In this document: positions 6,531-6,956 of the stretch, piece by piece | Layout: every line of letters starts with the position of its first letter | Numbering within the stretch: the first letter of the stretch is position 1 | Assembly: GCA_003167015.1 (NCBI GenBank) | Contig: PMUF01000549.1 | Span: forward strand, 1-6,956 | Reading direction: 5' to 3' | DNA: 6,956 bases | Source: Chitinophagaceae bacterium | GTDB lineage: Bacteria > Bacteroidota > Bacteroidia > Chitinophagales > Chitinophagaceae | The notes under the pieces: model-generated | Databases searched by the model: none | Seen by the model: only the letters and a program-made list of their open reading frames with translations | What the model was told of the DNA's origin: nothing | Made by a program: the position numbers and the translations under genes

Positions 6531-6956
6531 ATGACAAAAGTCTTTTTGTTCACCTTATTGCTGCTGACCGCTGCCTGGCACGCCGACGCGCAGAACATCT
6601 TCCTTTCGCAGGGGAAGATAGAATTTGAAAGAAAGGTCAACCAATACGCACAGACGGAAGCCACTGCCGATCCTGACAACGATTCCTGGACGGAATTCCG
6701 AAAAAAACTGCAAGGCAACCAGTTCAAGACAGATTATTTCGATCTGCTGTTCACCCGTGACAAGACGCTGTACCATCCGGGACGGGAGAGTTCCGACAAA
6801 GTCACGCAAATGTTTTTCCAGCCGCCTGCCCAGGATAATGTCGTATATACGGATCTGAACAATGCAAAAAGCATCAGCCAGAAAAGAGTGTTCGATCAGC
6901 TTTTCCTCGTACAGGATTCGACCCGTCAGATCAAATGGAAAATCACGGATGAAACC
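6531..6956 (+). CDS. Secreted protein, probable GLPGLI family (3' end outside window)
   Basis: The frame is open from ATG 6531 to the window edge (142 codons, no stop). Residues 1-20 are a signal peptide (MTKVFLFTLLLLTAAWHADA, cleavage before Gln21), so the mature protein is periplasmic or surface-exposed; no lipobox Cys is seen. The mature part begins with GKIEFERKVNQYA. Later come FKTDYFDLLFTRDKTLYHPG, VVYTDLNNAKSISQKRVFDQLFLVQDS and RQIKWKITDET. This order, with a start like G-x-I-x-[FY]-E-R and a W-x-I-T-[DE]-E-T segment before a Cys-containing stretch, matches Bacteroidota GLPGLI proteins, which are commonly encoded next to this kind of outer-membrane barrel. The naming motif itself would lie beyond the window. 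The gene starts 23 bases after the barrel gene's stop on the same strand, so the two probably form an operon. Biochemical role is unknown for the family. Confidence 0.8.
   Translation, partial: MTKVFLFTLLLLTAAWHADAQNIFLSQGKIEFERKVNQYAQTEATADPDNDSWTEFRKKLQGNQFKTDYFDLLFTRDKTLYHPGRESSDKVTQMFFQPPAQDNVVYTDLNNAKSISQKRVFDQLFLVQDSTRQIKWKITDET

Noticed and set aside
6356..6858. Short overlapping frames around the start of the last gene
   Set aside because: They are shadows of the outer-membrane protein end and of the GLPGLI-like gene. Only the frame from 6531 encodes a signal peptide and family-like sequence.
1..6956. tRNA, rRNA, CRISPR array, insertion sequence or phage genes
   Set aside because: I saw no cloverleaf-like segment, no regularly spaced repeats, no transposase motifs and no terminal inverted repeats around the low-GC cassette.

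Overview
The window looks like chromosomal DNA from a member of the Bacteroidota, probably Chitinophagaceae or a close relative (inference). Three things point there: a carboxypeptidase-regulatory/outer-membrane beta-barrel protein followed by a probable GLPGLI-family secreted protein; promoter-like sequences matching the Bacteroidota TTG / TAnnTTTG pattern; and start codons without clear Shine-Dalgarno sequences. The core genes are moderately GC-rich (a hand-counted argS stretch is 55% GC).

Layout. Bases 1-842 (+) hold the 3' part of argS (arginyl-tRNA synthetase), cut by the window edge. Only eight bases after its stop, a convergent minus-strand toxin-antitoxin pair begins: a PIN-domain VapC-like toxin (851-1255) preceded in transcription by a small antitoxin (1290-1529). 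This pair is clearly AT-richer (about 38% GC by hand count) and looks like an acquired cassette placed between two housekeeping genes. Its likely promoter and operator sit just upstream, with the promoter's -33 element inside the hairpin that terminates glgB. Bases 1585-3585 (-) encode glgB (1,4-alpha-glucan branching enzyme), with all four conserved GH13 regions intact.

A 126-base divergent intergenic region (3586-3711) separates glgB from a plus-strand operon. That operon has a 931-residue outer-membrane beta-barrel protein with an N-terminal carboxypeptidase-regulatory-like domain (3712-6507) and, 23 bases later, a secreted protein running off the window end (6531-6956) that resembles the GLPGLI family. 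Both carry signal peptides ending at an Ala-Gln junction, so they probably act together at the envelope. The substrate or role of such pairs is not visible from sequence.

No tRNA, rRNA, CRISPR, transposase or phage gene was seen. Every gap between genes is under 130 bases. The least explained parts are the toxin-antitoxin cassette, whose antitoxin I cannot assign to a classical DNA-binding family, and the outer-membrane/GLPGLI pair.
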